From Sphingomonas sp. CCH9-E2 (GTDB lineage: Bacteria; Pseudomonadota; Alphaproteobacteria; Sphingomonadales; Sphingomonadaceae), in contig NZ_LSJM01000104.1 of the NCBI RefSeq assembly GCF_001557215.1, positions 1 through 64,000 on the forward strand: DNA of 64,000 bases, written 5' to 3'. Below, in pieces: positions 26,328-34,516 of the stretch (the first letter of the stretch is position 1; each line of letters starts with the position of its first letter). The notes beneath the pieces were generated by a model that did not search any database, was not told the DNA's origin, and saw only the letters and a list, made by a program, of their open reading frames with translations. Made by a program: the position numbers and the translations under genes.

Positions 26328-27778
26328 TGTTGCAGGGCACGGGTTCCGATGTCGGGAAATCGGTGCTGGTTGCCGGGCTGTGCCGCGCCCTTGCCAATCG
26401 CGGGCTGAGCGTTCGCCCGTTCAAGCCCCAGAACATGTCGAACAATGCTGCGGTTACCGTCGATGGCGGCGAGATCGGCCGCGCCCAGGCTTTGCAGGCT
26501 CTAGCATGCCGGGTCGAACCGCACACCGACATGAACCCGGTACTGCTCAAGCCTCAGGCCGACCACACATCGCAATTGGTCGTTCACGGCAAGGTCCGCG
26601 GCACGCTGGGCGGTGGCAATTTCCGGCACAAGCGTGGCGAACTGCTGCCCGAGGTCATGGAAAGCTGGCACCGGCTGCAGGCGCAGTGCGATGTCGTCGT
26701 GGTTGAAGGCGCCGGCTCGCCGGCGGAGATCAACCTGCGGGCAGGCGACATCGCCAACATGGGCTTTGCCCGTGCTGCCGGTGTGCCAGTCGTGCTGGTC
26801 GGCGATATCGATCGCGGCGGCGTCATTGCTGCGCTCGTTGGCACGAGGGCGGTATTGGACCCGGACGACGCGGCGATGATCCGGGGTTTTCTCATCAACA
26901 AGTTTCGCGGCGATCCGGCGCTCTTTGCCGACGGTTATCGGCAGATCGAGGCGCTTTCGGGCTGGCGAGGCTATGGCGTGGTGCCCTGGCTGCGCGCCAC
27001 TGCCCATTTGCCAAGCGAAGATGCGGTCGTGCTTGAACGAACCGCACGCGAAACCGCCGGTCGCCTGAAAATCGCCTGCCCGATCATCCCCCGGATCGCC
27101 AATTTTGACGATCTCGATCCGATCAAAGCGGAAAGCTCGGTCGAACTGGTCATGGTACCGCCAGGCCAGCCCATCCCCGGTGATTGTGCGCTGATCGTCC
27201 TGCCCGGATCAAAAGCCACGATCGCTGATATGAAGGCGATGCGCGAACAAGGCTGGGACATTGATATCCTTGCGCATCATCGGCGCGGTGGAAAGGTCCT
27301 GGGCATCTGCGGCGGCTATCAGATGCTCGGCCGCCGCATCGCCGATCCGGAAGGGATCGAGGGACCACCTGAAGATATCCCCGGTCTGGGTCTGCTGGAT
27401 GTCGAAACGGTCCTGACCGGAGATAAGGCGCTGCGCCAGGTTGCAGGCACTGCGCTCGATCAAGCCTTCACCGGCTTTGAAATGCACATGGGCGTGACCA
27501 GCGGTCCCGATTGCCGTCACCCCTTTGCGCTGCTCGGCGAAGGGCGGCCCGACGGCGCAACCAGTGCAGACAGGCAAGTCACGGGCACTTACGTCCACGG
27601 AGCATTTGCCAGCACGGCGCTGCGTTCAGCTCTGCTCGGCATGCTCGGCGCGCAGTCGGACGGGATCGACCATGATGCGAAGGTGGATGACGCGCTCAAT
27701 GCGATCGCGGCTGAGCTTGAACATCATCTCGATGTGGATGGTTTGTTGAAACTCGCAATGGGGAAAGACGATGCGTAG
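26315..27778 (+). CDS. cobQ: cobyric acid synthase CobQ
   Basis: A 487-residue glutamine amidotransferase that amidates side chains b, d, e and g. The ATPase domain begins [14 protein letters not shown] near residues 4-17 with [15 protein letters not shown] near residue 34; the glutaminase domain has the nucleophile cysteine in [14 protein letters not shown] near residue 331 and the late GTYVHGAF histidine. It overlaps cobD and cobP (8 nt). Confidence 0.94.
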   Translation: MGALMLQGTGSDVGKSVLVAGLCRALANRGLSVRPFKPQNMSNNAAVTVDGGEIGRAQALQALACRVEPHTDMNPVLLKPQADHTSQLVVHGKVRGTLGGGNFRHKRGELLPEVMESWHRLQAQCDVVVVEGAGSPAEINLRAGDIANMGFARAAGVPVVLVGDIDRGGVIAALVGTRAVLDPDDAAMIRGFLINKFRGDPALFADGYRQIEALSGWRGYGVVPWLRATAHLPSEDAVVLERTARETAGRLKIACPIIPRIANFDDLDPIKAESSVELVMVPPGQPIPGDCALIVLPGSKATIADMKAMREQGWDIDILAHHRRGGKVLGICGGYQMLGRRIADPEGIEGPPEDIPGLGLLDVETVLTGDKALRQVAGTALDQAFTGFEMHMGVTSGPDCRHPFALLGEGRPDGATSADRQVTGTYVHGAFASTALRSALLGMLGAQSDGIDHDAKVDDALNAIAAELEHHLDVDGLLKLAMGKDDA

Positions 27779-28277
27779 CCTGTTCGTGATTGGCGGAGCG
27801 CGCTCGGGCAAGAGCCGCTATGCACAGGCCAGAGCCGAGGCGACCGGCCTGTCGCCAGTCTTCATCGCTACGGCTCAAGCTTTCGACGAGGAAATGCGCA
27901 ACCGTATCGTTCGGCACCAGGCGGATCGCGGCGTGGAATGGGAAACGGTCGAGGCCCCCCTTAAACTTGCGGAAGCGATCGAGTTGCATGCCTCACCCGA
28001 CCGGGTCTTGCTGGTGGACTGCCTCACGCTATGGGTGACCAATCTCCTGATCGGCGATCACGATATCCCGGCGGCAGTCCGCACACTCATTGAGACCATC
28101 ACGGTTGCGCAAGGGACCCTCATACTCGTCAGCAATGAGGTCGGATTGGGCATCGTCCCGGAAAACCAGTTGGCGCGCCGGTTTCGGGATGAGGCCGGGT
28201 TTCTTCATCAACGTGTCGCGGCTTGCGCGAACGAGGTGCAGTTGCTGTGCGCTGGCTTGAATTTGCAGTTCAAATGA
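27771..28277 (+). CDS. cobP: bifunctional adenosylcobinamide kinase/guanylyltransferase CobP
   Basis: A 168-residue enzyme that phosphorylates adenosylcobinamide and transfers GMP. The P-loop is [13 protein letters not shown] near residues 5-17; [20 protein letters not shown] near residue 44, [14 protein letters not shown] near residue 82 and [14 protein letters not shown] near residue 120 are family signatures. It is the last gene of the cluster; a low-GC stretch follows. Confidence 0.93.
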   Translation: MRSLFVIGGARSGKSRYAQARAEATGLSPVFIATAQAFDEEMRNRIVRHQADRGVEWETVEAPLKLAEAIELHASPDRVLLVDCLTLWVTNLLIGDHDIPAAVRTLIETITVAQGTLILVSNEVGLGIVPENQLARRFRDEAGFLHQRVAACANEVQLLCAGLNLQFK

Positions 28278-28636
28278 AAATGTCCCATTGTATTAATGGC
28301 ATATTTGGAATTCAAATTGCGCGAGAGCCGGCCAGAAAGACCGCCAGAAGCTGGATCATGGCGCTGCCCATGGCGATGGTTGGCTGCCCGGTTTGGAAGG
28401 CGTTCATAACGTTGATGCGGCTTGTCGGGACATCTTTTTCCGCGACGAGAGTGCCTATCTGGTGGCGGAAAACTCTAGACCCAAGCGGTTCAAAGTTGGG
28501 TAGCAGTGCAACTTGGCGTCGGACTCTGCTCAAAATCGGTTACATTTCAGACCACCGTCACGGTGTATGTGCGCGCGGTAAGTGTCGCGGTGGCTCCCTT
28601 GGTCCTTGGGGCACCGCGTTTCAGCCTGAACCTAGG
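28278..28636 (+). other. intergenic region between cobP and recombinase gene
   Basis: About 360 bp without a convincing gene. The first 50 bp are AT-rich, with a short inverted repeat (CCATT-gtatt-AATGG) that might be a weak 3' end signal for the cob operon. A 73-codon minus-strand reading frame (28312-28533) looks like a protein remnant but I cannot place it. No riboswitch or tRNA is visible. The abrupt change in composition after cobP fits a junction of acquired segments. Confidence 0.4.
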
Positions 28637-29647
28637 CTAGAGAAAGCTCTTGCCAGCGTGGTTCTCAAACAAAGCCGCATCTCGGACATAGCCAAGCAGC
28701 ACCTCCACCTTTTTCTGTCGCGAGACCTCCTGCATTTTTGGCAGTGAAGCACCAGCCTTCGCAGCTTCGGTCAGGAATCCCGATCGAAGCGAGTGCGCCC
28801 CGACCGCAGCCGGATCGAGACCGACCTTCTCGGCGTAGCGCTGGATCAGGCGAGCAACCGAGCGATCTGACATGGGCTCCTTCGTCATCAAGCCCTGAGC
28901 ATCGGTTCGATAGAAAAGGGGCCCCGCCTCCCCTCCCCTGACGCTCAGCCATTCGTTGAGGCGGGGACCGGGCTTGAGCACCTTGCCCGACGGAACTGCG
29001 ATGACCTGCCCCTCCCCCTCCTGGTCGGTCTTCGAGTGCCGGATCGTCAGCTTGAGCCCTTCGCGCACGAGCTCGAGATCGGCGAGCTGCAGAGCGACCA
29101 GCTCCGAGCGCCGAAGTGCTGCTGCAAGGCCCAGCGCCATGACCGCACGGTCACGGATTGCCCTCGGGCTCGATCCTTCTGCAGCCGCAATCATCCGCGC
29201 CAGATCGGCCGCCAGAATGGCGCTCTTCTTGCGTGTCGGCCGTGCGCGCTGCTCGCGCCGAATGCCGGCGAGCGTATCGGCGATGACATCGCGGGGATCA
29301 CGGTGCTGCGGCGCCACGTGCCCCGCCTGCCTGTGGTGCCAGGCAATGGCAGCAAGGTGCCGCCCGATCGTACTGTCCGCCCTCCCCGCTTGAGCCAGTG
29401 ACGCCAGCCAGGTTGCAACCACCTCGGGCATCGCGGGCATGGGCTCAAGGTCGCGCGTCCAGCACCATTCTTCGAACTGCCGCCAGTCGCTGTCATAGGC
29501 GCGGACGGTGTTCGCGGCCTTGGATCGCGCCCTGTAGGAACGGGCGGCCTCGATTTCGGCGGCGAGCTGCGGAGGGATTGCCTGTCCGAGCGAGACGAGG
29601 CCCTCATCGATCGGCACCTCAACGATCAGCCCGGTGCCGTCAGCCAA
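28637..29647 (-). CDS. tyrosine-type site-specific recombinase
   Basis: A 336-residue phage-integrase-family recombinase. The N-terminal SAM-like core-binding domain spans about residues 38-150; the catalytic domain shows the first arginine in AAALRRSELVAL, the lysine region SKTDQEG, HSLRSG (His-x-x-Arg) near residue 290, and the nucleophile tyrosine in VLLGYVRDA near residue 319. The usual RHKS-type motif just before the tyrosine reads SRQKKVEVL, with Gln where His is expected. The start is TTG (29647) after AGGAGAGG. It resembles plasmid-borne recombinases; a role in dimer resolution or integration is inference. Confidence 0.85.
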   Translation of the reverse strand: MADGTGLIVEVPIDEGLVSLGQAIPPQLAAEIEAARSYRARSKAANTVRAYDSDWRQFEEWCWTRDLEPMPAMPEVVATWLASLAQAGRADSTIGRHLAAIAWHHRQAGHVAPQHRDPRDVIADTLAGIRREQRARPTRKKSAILAADLARMIAAAEGSSPRAIRDRAVMALGLAAALRRSELVALQLADLELVREGLKLTIRHSKTDQEGEGQVIAVPSGKVLKPGPRLNEWLSVRGGEAGPLFYRTDAQGLMTKEPMSDRSVARLIQRYAEKVGLDPAAVGAHSLRSGFLTEAAKAGASLPKMQEVSRQKKVEVLLGYVRDAALFENHAGKSFL

Positions 29648-29756
29648 AGCGCCTCTCCTTCATGCTCGATCGCGCCGCTGGTTTCTTCGGCGTTCTGCCC
29701 TTGGGAGAGCGGCGGCGTCGCAGCGGATTTGAGGCACTCTATATAGATTGTCGTGT

Positions 29757-29782
29757 TGTCCGTGAAGGGCGCTTATCGGACA
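29757..29782. promoter_or_regulatory. inverted repeat in the divergent promoter region
   Basis: TGTCCG (29757-29762) and CGGACA (29777-29782) are separated by 14 bp, in the AT-richer gap between the recombinase gene and the divergent HTH-type gene. It could be a regulator operator or a core recombination site for the neighbouring recombinase; sequence alone does not decide. Confidence 0.4.
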
Positions 29783-29840
29783 GCAAACCCACCGTACAAG
29801 CTGGGTATACTTTTTATGCCATTTATATACTATCTGGCCG

Positions 29841-30767
29841 ATGGTATCCGCCCCAGCACCTTGGCAACTGACGCTTGCCCGCATCGAAGGCGCCCTCCCC
29901 TTCATCTCACCCGAGTTGTCCGAATGCCTTGCGCTGGCCTCACTTCGGCGCCTCTGGCGCGTGCATGTGCGCGATTATCCGTTTGATAATCTTGGAATTG
30001 AACACAATCCGGGGCTCGAAGCGAGCGAGCTGATGCGCTCGTGGTATTCCGAGGAACGCCGTCAGTTCTTGTCGTGGATTAGCCGGCGAGGACACCCTCC
30101 CCTCGCCCATGCTGCCAAGCTGGTCATGGCCGCCAAGAACCACTCTGAAGGGTTCACCGAGACCTATTGGCCCGCCGATCGCGCGCTGGAGCGGCTTGAC
30201 GCGCTGCTACCAAGCCGTGACCCGATGAGCACCTTGCTTGAATGGCTGACGGAACTGAGAACGGAAGAAATCGACTTTCTCGAAGGCGGCAGCGAGATGG
30301 TCCAGGTCGGAGGGTTCGCGGTAACACGTATGGCACCGCGTGGGGCGGCCTGGGCGGCATCGCTCGCTGCTGCCATGCGGCCACACTTGTTTGGGCTGGG
30401 CTCGGCGCCAATGGCGCTTGCTGGGGTCATGCCGCGGGCTCTGTTCCGTGAACTTCACGAGGAACCCCTGCCCGTCCTATTAGGCCGTGCGCTTCAGGCT
30501 ACCGCTGAGAGTGCAGCCGCAGACCTCCGTGCCATGCAAAGGGCTCACCTGCAGGCTGAGGGAGCACTTTCAGGCCTGTACGCCTCCTCGACGGCTCCCC
30601 TGGCTTGGCGTCTGGTAGCCGGCATCGGACCTCTCACCCGTGCGGAGCTTGCCAGAGGCCTTGGGGTGACCAAGCGAACCGCTTCACAATCAGTTGCGGC
30701 TATGGTGACTGCCAGCATGGTCAGCCTTCGAACTTCCGATGGAGCAATCGTCCCAACGGACACGTGA
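29841..30767 (+). CDS. HTH-containing plasmid protein, function unknown
   Basis: A 308-residue protein divergent from the recombinase. The C-terminus (about residues 265-300, LTRAELARGLGVTKRTASQSVAAMVTASMVSLR) is a winged-helix/MarR-like helix-turn-helix, so it probably binds DNA. The central part has an alanine-rich helical stretch. It is reminiscent of DUF1612-type rhizobial plasmid proteins, but I am not sure. Its start at 29841 has no strong ribosome binding site; upstream GTATAC/TATATACT sequences (about 29806-29832) may be promoter elements. Confidence 0.65.
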   Translation: MVSAPAPWQLTLARIEGALPFISPELSECLALASLRRLWRVHVRDYPFDNLGIEHNPGLEASELMRSWYSEERRQFLSWISRRGHPPLAHAAKLVMAAKNHSEGFTETYWPADRALERLDALLPSRDPMSTLLEWLTELRTEEIDFLEGGSEMVQVGGFAVTRMAPRGAAWAASLAAAMRPHLFGLGSAPMALAGVMPRALFRELHEEPLPVLLGRALQATAESAAADLRAMQRAHLQAEGALSGLYASSTAPLAWRLVAGIGPLTRAELARGLGVTKRTASQSVAAMVTASMVSLRTSDGAIVPTDT

Positions 30768-30772
30768 ACGTA

Positions 30773-31054
30773 TCATGGACCCCGGAATACTTCCCGGTAG
30801 CAAACGCCAATTCGATGATGTGAGGTCGCTCTGCGACGCAGCAACTGTTCTACGAACTTTGTCGCCCTGCCTGCGTCGGCGAAGGATAAGATGCGTCGCT
30901 GTCCACGCGTTCCAATCCGCCCCCACGAGAATTCAACAATCGTGACACCGAACAGGTCCTGGCTTCGAGATATGACGTACCGCCTTGCAACATTGAGATC
31001 GGGATCTTTGGCTTCGAGCCAGATCTGACATTCCCTTTGTCCAACCTCTAACAT
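30773..31054 (-). CDS. stand-alone WGR-domain protein
   Basis: A 93-residue protein that is almost entirely a WGR domain: residues 13-90 contain LEAKDPDLNVARRYVISRSQDLFGVTIVEFSWGRIGTRGQ with the name-giving Trp-Gly-Arg near residue 44. WGR domains bind nucleic acid ends in PARPs and occur as small bacterial proteins of unknown role. It converges on the HTH gene, 5 nt apart, and its 5' side faces the origin-like region. Confidence 0.8.
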   Translation of the reverse strand: MLEVGQRECQIWLEAKDPDLNVARRYVISRSQDLFGVTIVEFSWGRIGTRGQRRILSFADAGRATKFVEQLLRRRATSHHRIGVCYREVFRGP

Positions 31055-31381
31055 GCGGAGGACTATGCGATAGCCACGTGAAGTTAGGCCAATCGGAAGT
31101 TTGAATCACAGGTCCCTGTCGTGATTCACGGAATCGATCTTAAGGCTGTGACCAGCGCTAATCTGCCGAGTTGCCATTCTGGTGGAATGTACGCATCGCA
31201 CGCAAAGCGGTCATCGTCGAAGGGATATGTCGGCCTTCCTTAATCTTGAATCAAATCAATAACAAATCCGCCGCAGGCGTGAACGTTAGGGGATTTAGAT
31301 TCTAAGGTTAAGAGGTTACCTGCTCGTGATCAGCCTGCAAACTCCTGATTTCTCGCGAGTCGGGGCGGCTATGCCGAATCT
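31055..31381. other. non-coding AT-richer segment beside the iterons
   Basis: No credible gene. From about 31238 to 31315 the sequence becomes AT-rich (TTAATCTTGAATCAAATC and following), the kind of stretch that melts first at a replication origin. It directly precedes the iteron block. Assignment as the duplex-unwinding element is an inference from position and composition. Confidence 0.4.
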
Positions 31382-31469
31382 GAAAACACGATGTTCGGTT
31401 TCTGATAGCACGACCGCCAGATTCTAATAACACGTCATCTGATGCCCGATCACACGTTCGCCACCTCCC
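31382..31469 (+). repeat. four iteron-like repeats, exact 22-bp spacing
   Basis: GAAAACACG (31382), GATAGCACG (31404), AATAACACG (31426) and GATCACACG (31448) begin exactly 22 bp apart, giving four tandem degenerate 22-mers with a shared core RATARCACG. Exact two-turn spacing beside a replication initiator gene is the hallmark of plasmid iterons. RepA binding is inferred, not shown. Confidence 0.72.
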
Positions 31470-31474
31470 CGCCC

Positions 31475-31483
31475 TGTTGATAA
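31475..31483 (-). other. DnaA-box-like site
   Basis: TGTTGATAA reads TTATCAACA on the minus strand, one mismatch from the DnaA box TTATCCACA. It lies 6 bp after the last iteron, as is common in iteron plasmid origins. Confidence 0.5.
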
Positions 31484-31594
31484 CTTTGAAAGCGCGGCTG
31501 TGAGCGTGAGGCCAGAGGATCAGTTAGCGTTCCGATTCACATATGATGCGCCGATCCCAAACTTTCTGATCCCCCATTTGCTCCTAGGCTGAAA

Positions 31595-31923
31595 CGAACG
31601 TGTTTTCGGAAATGTGGTATTTCCGGTCGAACGTGTTTTCAGGAATGGTTTTTGGAGGCATTTTCCATCGTCCAGATTGAAGGCCGACCTGTCGGGTTTC
31701 TGGATCGCAGTGACTGAAGTGGAGCCTCAGGCGATCTGCCAGCTGGCTTGAGCGCTGCACAGTAGATCGCTGATTTCAGTCAAAGATGGACGGCAGAAGC
31801 ACGGCTGTAGGGTCTATGCCGGTACTCTTGGGCCTAGTCAGCGATTTATTTACCTGGCGCCGAACGTAGACGCGGTCCTCTGATCGGGCGGGCTAAGCGA
31901 AGTGATTCCCGAAAACACGTTCG
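31595..31923. repeat. three perfect copies of a 13-bp iteron-related motif
   Basis: CGAACGTGTTTTC occurs at 31595-31607 and 31628-31640, and its exact complement GAAAACACGTTCG at 31911-31923. GAAAACACG is also the beginning of the first 22-bp iteron, so these are inverted, higher-quality copies of the same binding motif placed nearer the repA 3' end. They may serve replication control or plasmid pairing (inference). No gene is seen between 31484 and 32067. Confidence 0.7.
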
Positions 31924-32067
31924 CTAGCTGCCGTGCATGATGAGACTGTTCTTATTCTTACGATAGATCGCTATGCCTGCGGCAGAGCGTAATCAGGCCT
32001 GAAGCCGAGCGGCAGCTCTACCAGCGCGCCGGGCGCCGCTACCAAGTCCTGCAGAAGGTCGCGATCT

Positions 32068-33369
32068 TCAAAAGCCCGGAAGCGTATGCTTGTTGCGCTC
32101 GTGGTGCTTCTTCATGAAGCCGTAGAACCGTTTCGAGTAGTTCCTTGGCAACTCATGCGGATTGCTGTTCAAAAAGGAATCGAATTGCCGCATCAGCACA
32201 TCGAGATCCCAACCAGGACATTCAGCACGGATGGCCTGATAGATTTCGGGGTCAAGAGTGTCCTGAGCGCCCCCTCCCCTTCGTCGTGACTGAGATTGGC
32301 TCGCATTGCTGTCCAATGCCGCTGATGCATCGGCTTGCTGTTCGGGGCGCAAGCTCGCGCTTGTTGTTGCAAGGAGCTTGCGCACGAGGGCAGGATCAAC
32401 GAATTCCTGCGGAGGGCTGACCTTGGCTGCCTTTTCGGGGGTTGCGCGCTGAATGCGCTGGGGTCTGCTCTCCGTGGCGACAGAGCCACTATGTTCGGTT
32501 TTTCCAGAAGGTTTTTCGAGATGGCGACGCATCACCATCTTTAGCTTTGGACGCGGCGTCTCTGCTCCAATGACCTCCAGACTGATATCCGGCAGGTTGT
32601 TAGCTCGCGCCAATTCAAGAATCTTGTTCTTGAACGAGGGTAGGGAGCTTTCGCTGCCGCTTTTCTGATGAAGAGTTTCGAAGCCAATCGTGAAACCTTC
32701 TGGCCCATTGCCACCAGCGTGCTTGCGAGCTGCGCGGTAGAGCCATTTCCCAAGTCCGCTCGTTATCTCGAAATACAGAGGCGAAATCGCAAGGACATTT
32801 CGCTTGTCCATGACCCCGTCGAAGAACCACTTAGAAAGCGTGATTTCCATCCCAAGCGAACGCTGGGTTCGCTCATCAACGAGATGAGTATAGCTATCGA
32901 TCCACGAAAATGTGGTCTCGCGGGATTTGGAGTTCGCTCGGATGTTCGTCTTGATCGTCGTGGCCTGAAGGCGATCAAGCGCTGCGATCAGTCGCTCATA
33001 GGCGCGCCCGCTTACACCCCAGCAGATTCGCTTGAGAAGATCGCCAGGTTGAACACGAATGGTCGGCGACAGGTCATTGTCACCCCGCTCGCGCAATTCG
33101 TTGAGGTGGGACGCCAGATAGATCATGATATCTGCATCCCAGATGGTCGCCATCCCATAGGCTGGGTTGGCTGATACATGCACGGTGACCGACTTGTCCG
33201 GACTGAGGTACTCAATGGGTTTCAGGCGCTTCTTCTTCGAAAGGCTGAAGAAAGGGCGCTGCATGGTCTCCTGATAGTCCCGCAGCGAGATATCGCTGAA
33301 ATCAGGCAGCGTGAAGAACATCTCGAACTGCACCCGGCGACCGGAGGAGGACTGATCTTTCTCGCTCAC
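32068..33369 (-). CDS. repA: plasmid replication initiator, RPA family
   Basis: A 433-residue replication initiator of the RPA (RepA-like, PF10134) class. The first 60 residues include FFTLPDFSDISLRDYQETMQRPFFSLSKKKR, and the initiator core AYGMATIWDADIMIYLASHLNE and GVSGRAYERLIAALDRLQATTIKTNI is a winged-helix pattern. The C-terminal 150 residues are low in recognisable motifs but end with a conserved tail domain (YQAIRAECPGWDLDVLMRQF). It starts at GTG (33369), is third in the operon parA-parB-repA, and the iterons lie beyond its 3' end. This layout resembles large RPA-type plasmids of sphingomonads. Confidence 0.88.
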   Translation of the reverse strand: MSEKDQSSSGRRVQFEMFFTLPDFSDISLRDYQETMQRPFFSLSKKKRLKPIEYLSPDKSVTVHVSANPAYGMATIWDADIMIYLASHLNELRERGDNDLSPTIRVQPGDLLKRICWGVSGRAYERLIAALDRLQATTIKTNIRANSKSRETTFSWIDSYTHLVDERTQRSLGMEITLSKWFFDGVMDKRNVLAISPLYFEITSGLGKWLYRAARKHAGGNGPEGFTIGFETLHQKSGSESSLPSFKNKILELARANNLPDISLEVIGAETPRPKLKMVMRRHLEKPSGKTEHSGSVATESRPQRIQRATPEKAAKVSPPQEFVDPALVRKLLATTSASLRPEQQADASAALDSNASQSQSRRRGGGAQDTLDPEIYQAIRAECPGWDLDVLMRQFDSFLNSNPHELPRNYSKRFYGFMKKHHERNKHTLPGF

Positions 33370-33394
33370 GTTCTTCGCCTAGTAAATCTGCCGC

Positions 33395-33412
33395 TGTCCC
33401 ACATGTGGGACA
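33395..33412. promoter_or_regulatory. 18-bp perfect palindrome between parB and repA
   Basis: TGTCCCACATGTGGGACA is a perfect palindrome 26 bp upstream of the repA GTG. Its outer pattern TGT-YYCAC...GTGRR-ACA is like the ParB centromere consensus (TGTTTCACGTGAAACA) with two added central bases, so it may be a parS site; alternatively it is a RepA operator. Only this one copy was found. Confidence 0.65.
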
Positions 33413-33499
33413 AGTGAGCTAAACATATGAAATAAAACGATAAAAGCCACATTTTCAGAGTGGTAAAGGCATGGCCATAGGTGGGTCCAAAACCCTCCT

Positions 33500-34516
33500 T
33501 CATGGGGCAGGCCTTTTCAGTATCTTCGCCTTCTCAATCAGAGGGCGCAATGCATCAAGGATTTCGTCAGCGCTCAAATCAGTGGGGTTGATCGTTATCG
33601 TGAGCCCTCGTGCACGATCCTTTTCGATGACACCAATGGACGATCCTGCGGCTTCGATTACGGCTTTCTGGGCACGGCCAGGCCTGCCCGAAACTGCCTT
33701 GAGCAGACGGACAACAACCTGAGGGCCAGAAATTGGCTCTTCGTCTCCGGATTGCCGGAAACTTTGTTCCGCAGCGATTTGCTTTGCTGCTTCCTCCATC
33801 CTGGGGCGCAGCGATGGGTTGCGTATGGCTGGAAGAAGCTTGTCACCGTACCGGACCTGAAGTTCCATTGGCGAGGCAAATGCGCTTACGATTGTTTGCG
33901 GGATCTCTGTCAGGCCGATGTACCGGGCGAGCGTAGATTTCGAGATCTTCACGCGTTCAGCAAGCCGTGCCTGAAGGCCATCGTAATAGGTGTCGACTGC
34001 TGCCTTGTAGTTCAAACCGCGTTCTAAGTCTGAGATATCTTCCCTCTCGCGGTTCTCGATATCAGCAAGGCGGAACGCAGCTTCGTCATCGAGATCTTCG
34101 ATAATCGCTACGAGCTCGATATCCGGGTAGTGATTGGCGTTGAGCCACGCGACAGCCCAGTGACGCCTTGTGCCAATGATCAGTTCGTACTGCAGCTCAC
34201 CTTGCTGCTTACGACGCACGACTACTGGGATGCGGTTCCCGTTTTCTGCTTGGATCGACTCAATCAGAGATCGCAAACGGGGTTCGGTGAGCTGTTCGTA
34301 ATCACGGGCGTTTCCCGGCCAGATCGAACATTCTGCAGGTTTGAGCCGGATGGTCGGGCGCTTGACCATCCGCGCTGCTTCCGTGAAGCCTTCAAGCCGA
34401 CGTGTTGTGAAATTGCGCGATGCAGTTGCCCCTGCAGCGTCCTTGGCTTCAGAGACGGAAGGCTGGTCAGGGGCAGGGGAGGCGAGGGCCTCGCCAATCA
34501 ATGAACGACGGCTCAC
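33500..34516 (-). CDS. parB: partition protein ParB/RepB
   Basis: A 338-residue ParB/Srx-domain partition protein. The ParB N-terminal domain covers roughly residues 55-150 (EYEQL-like region, IPVVVRRKQQGELQYELIIGTRRHWAVAWLN and the ENREREDISDLERGLNY motif), followed by the helix-turn-helix ERVKISKSTLARYIGLTEIP near residues 186-205. It binds a centromere and works with ParA to segregate plasmid copies. The start is GTG, overlapping the parA stop (GTGA). Confidence 0.92.
   Translation of the reverse strand: MSRRSLIGEALASPAPDQPSVSEAKDAAGATASRNFTTRRLEGFTEAARMVKRPTIRLKPAECSIWPGNARDYEQLTEPRLRSLIESIQAENGNRIPVVVRRKQQGELQYELIIGTRRHWAVAWLNANHYPDIELVAIIEDLDDEAAFRLADIENREREDISDLERGLNYKAAVDTYYDGLQARLAERVKISKSTLARYIGLTEIPQTIVSAFASPMELQVRYGDKLLPAIRNPSLRPRMEEAAKQIAAEQSFRQSGDEEPISGPQVVVRLLKAVSGRPGRAQKAVIEAAGSSIGVIEKDRARGLTITINPTDLSADEILDALRPLIEKAKILKRPAP

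Noticed and set aside
28312..28533. 73-codon minus-strand frame after cobP that could be a transposase or enzyme remnant
   Set aside because: No start context, no recognisable motif and frames upstream are broken; kept only as part of the intergenic note.
31382..31469. The periodic repeats considered as a short CRISPR array
   Set aside because: Repeat units are 22 bp without spacers, degenerate, and no cas genes are present; iterons explain them better.
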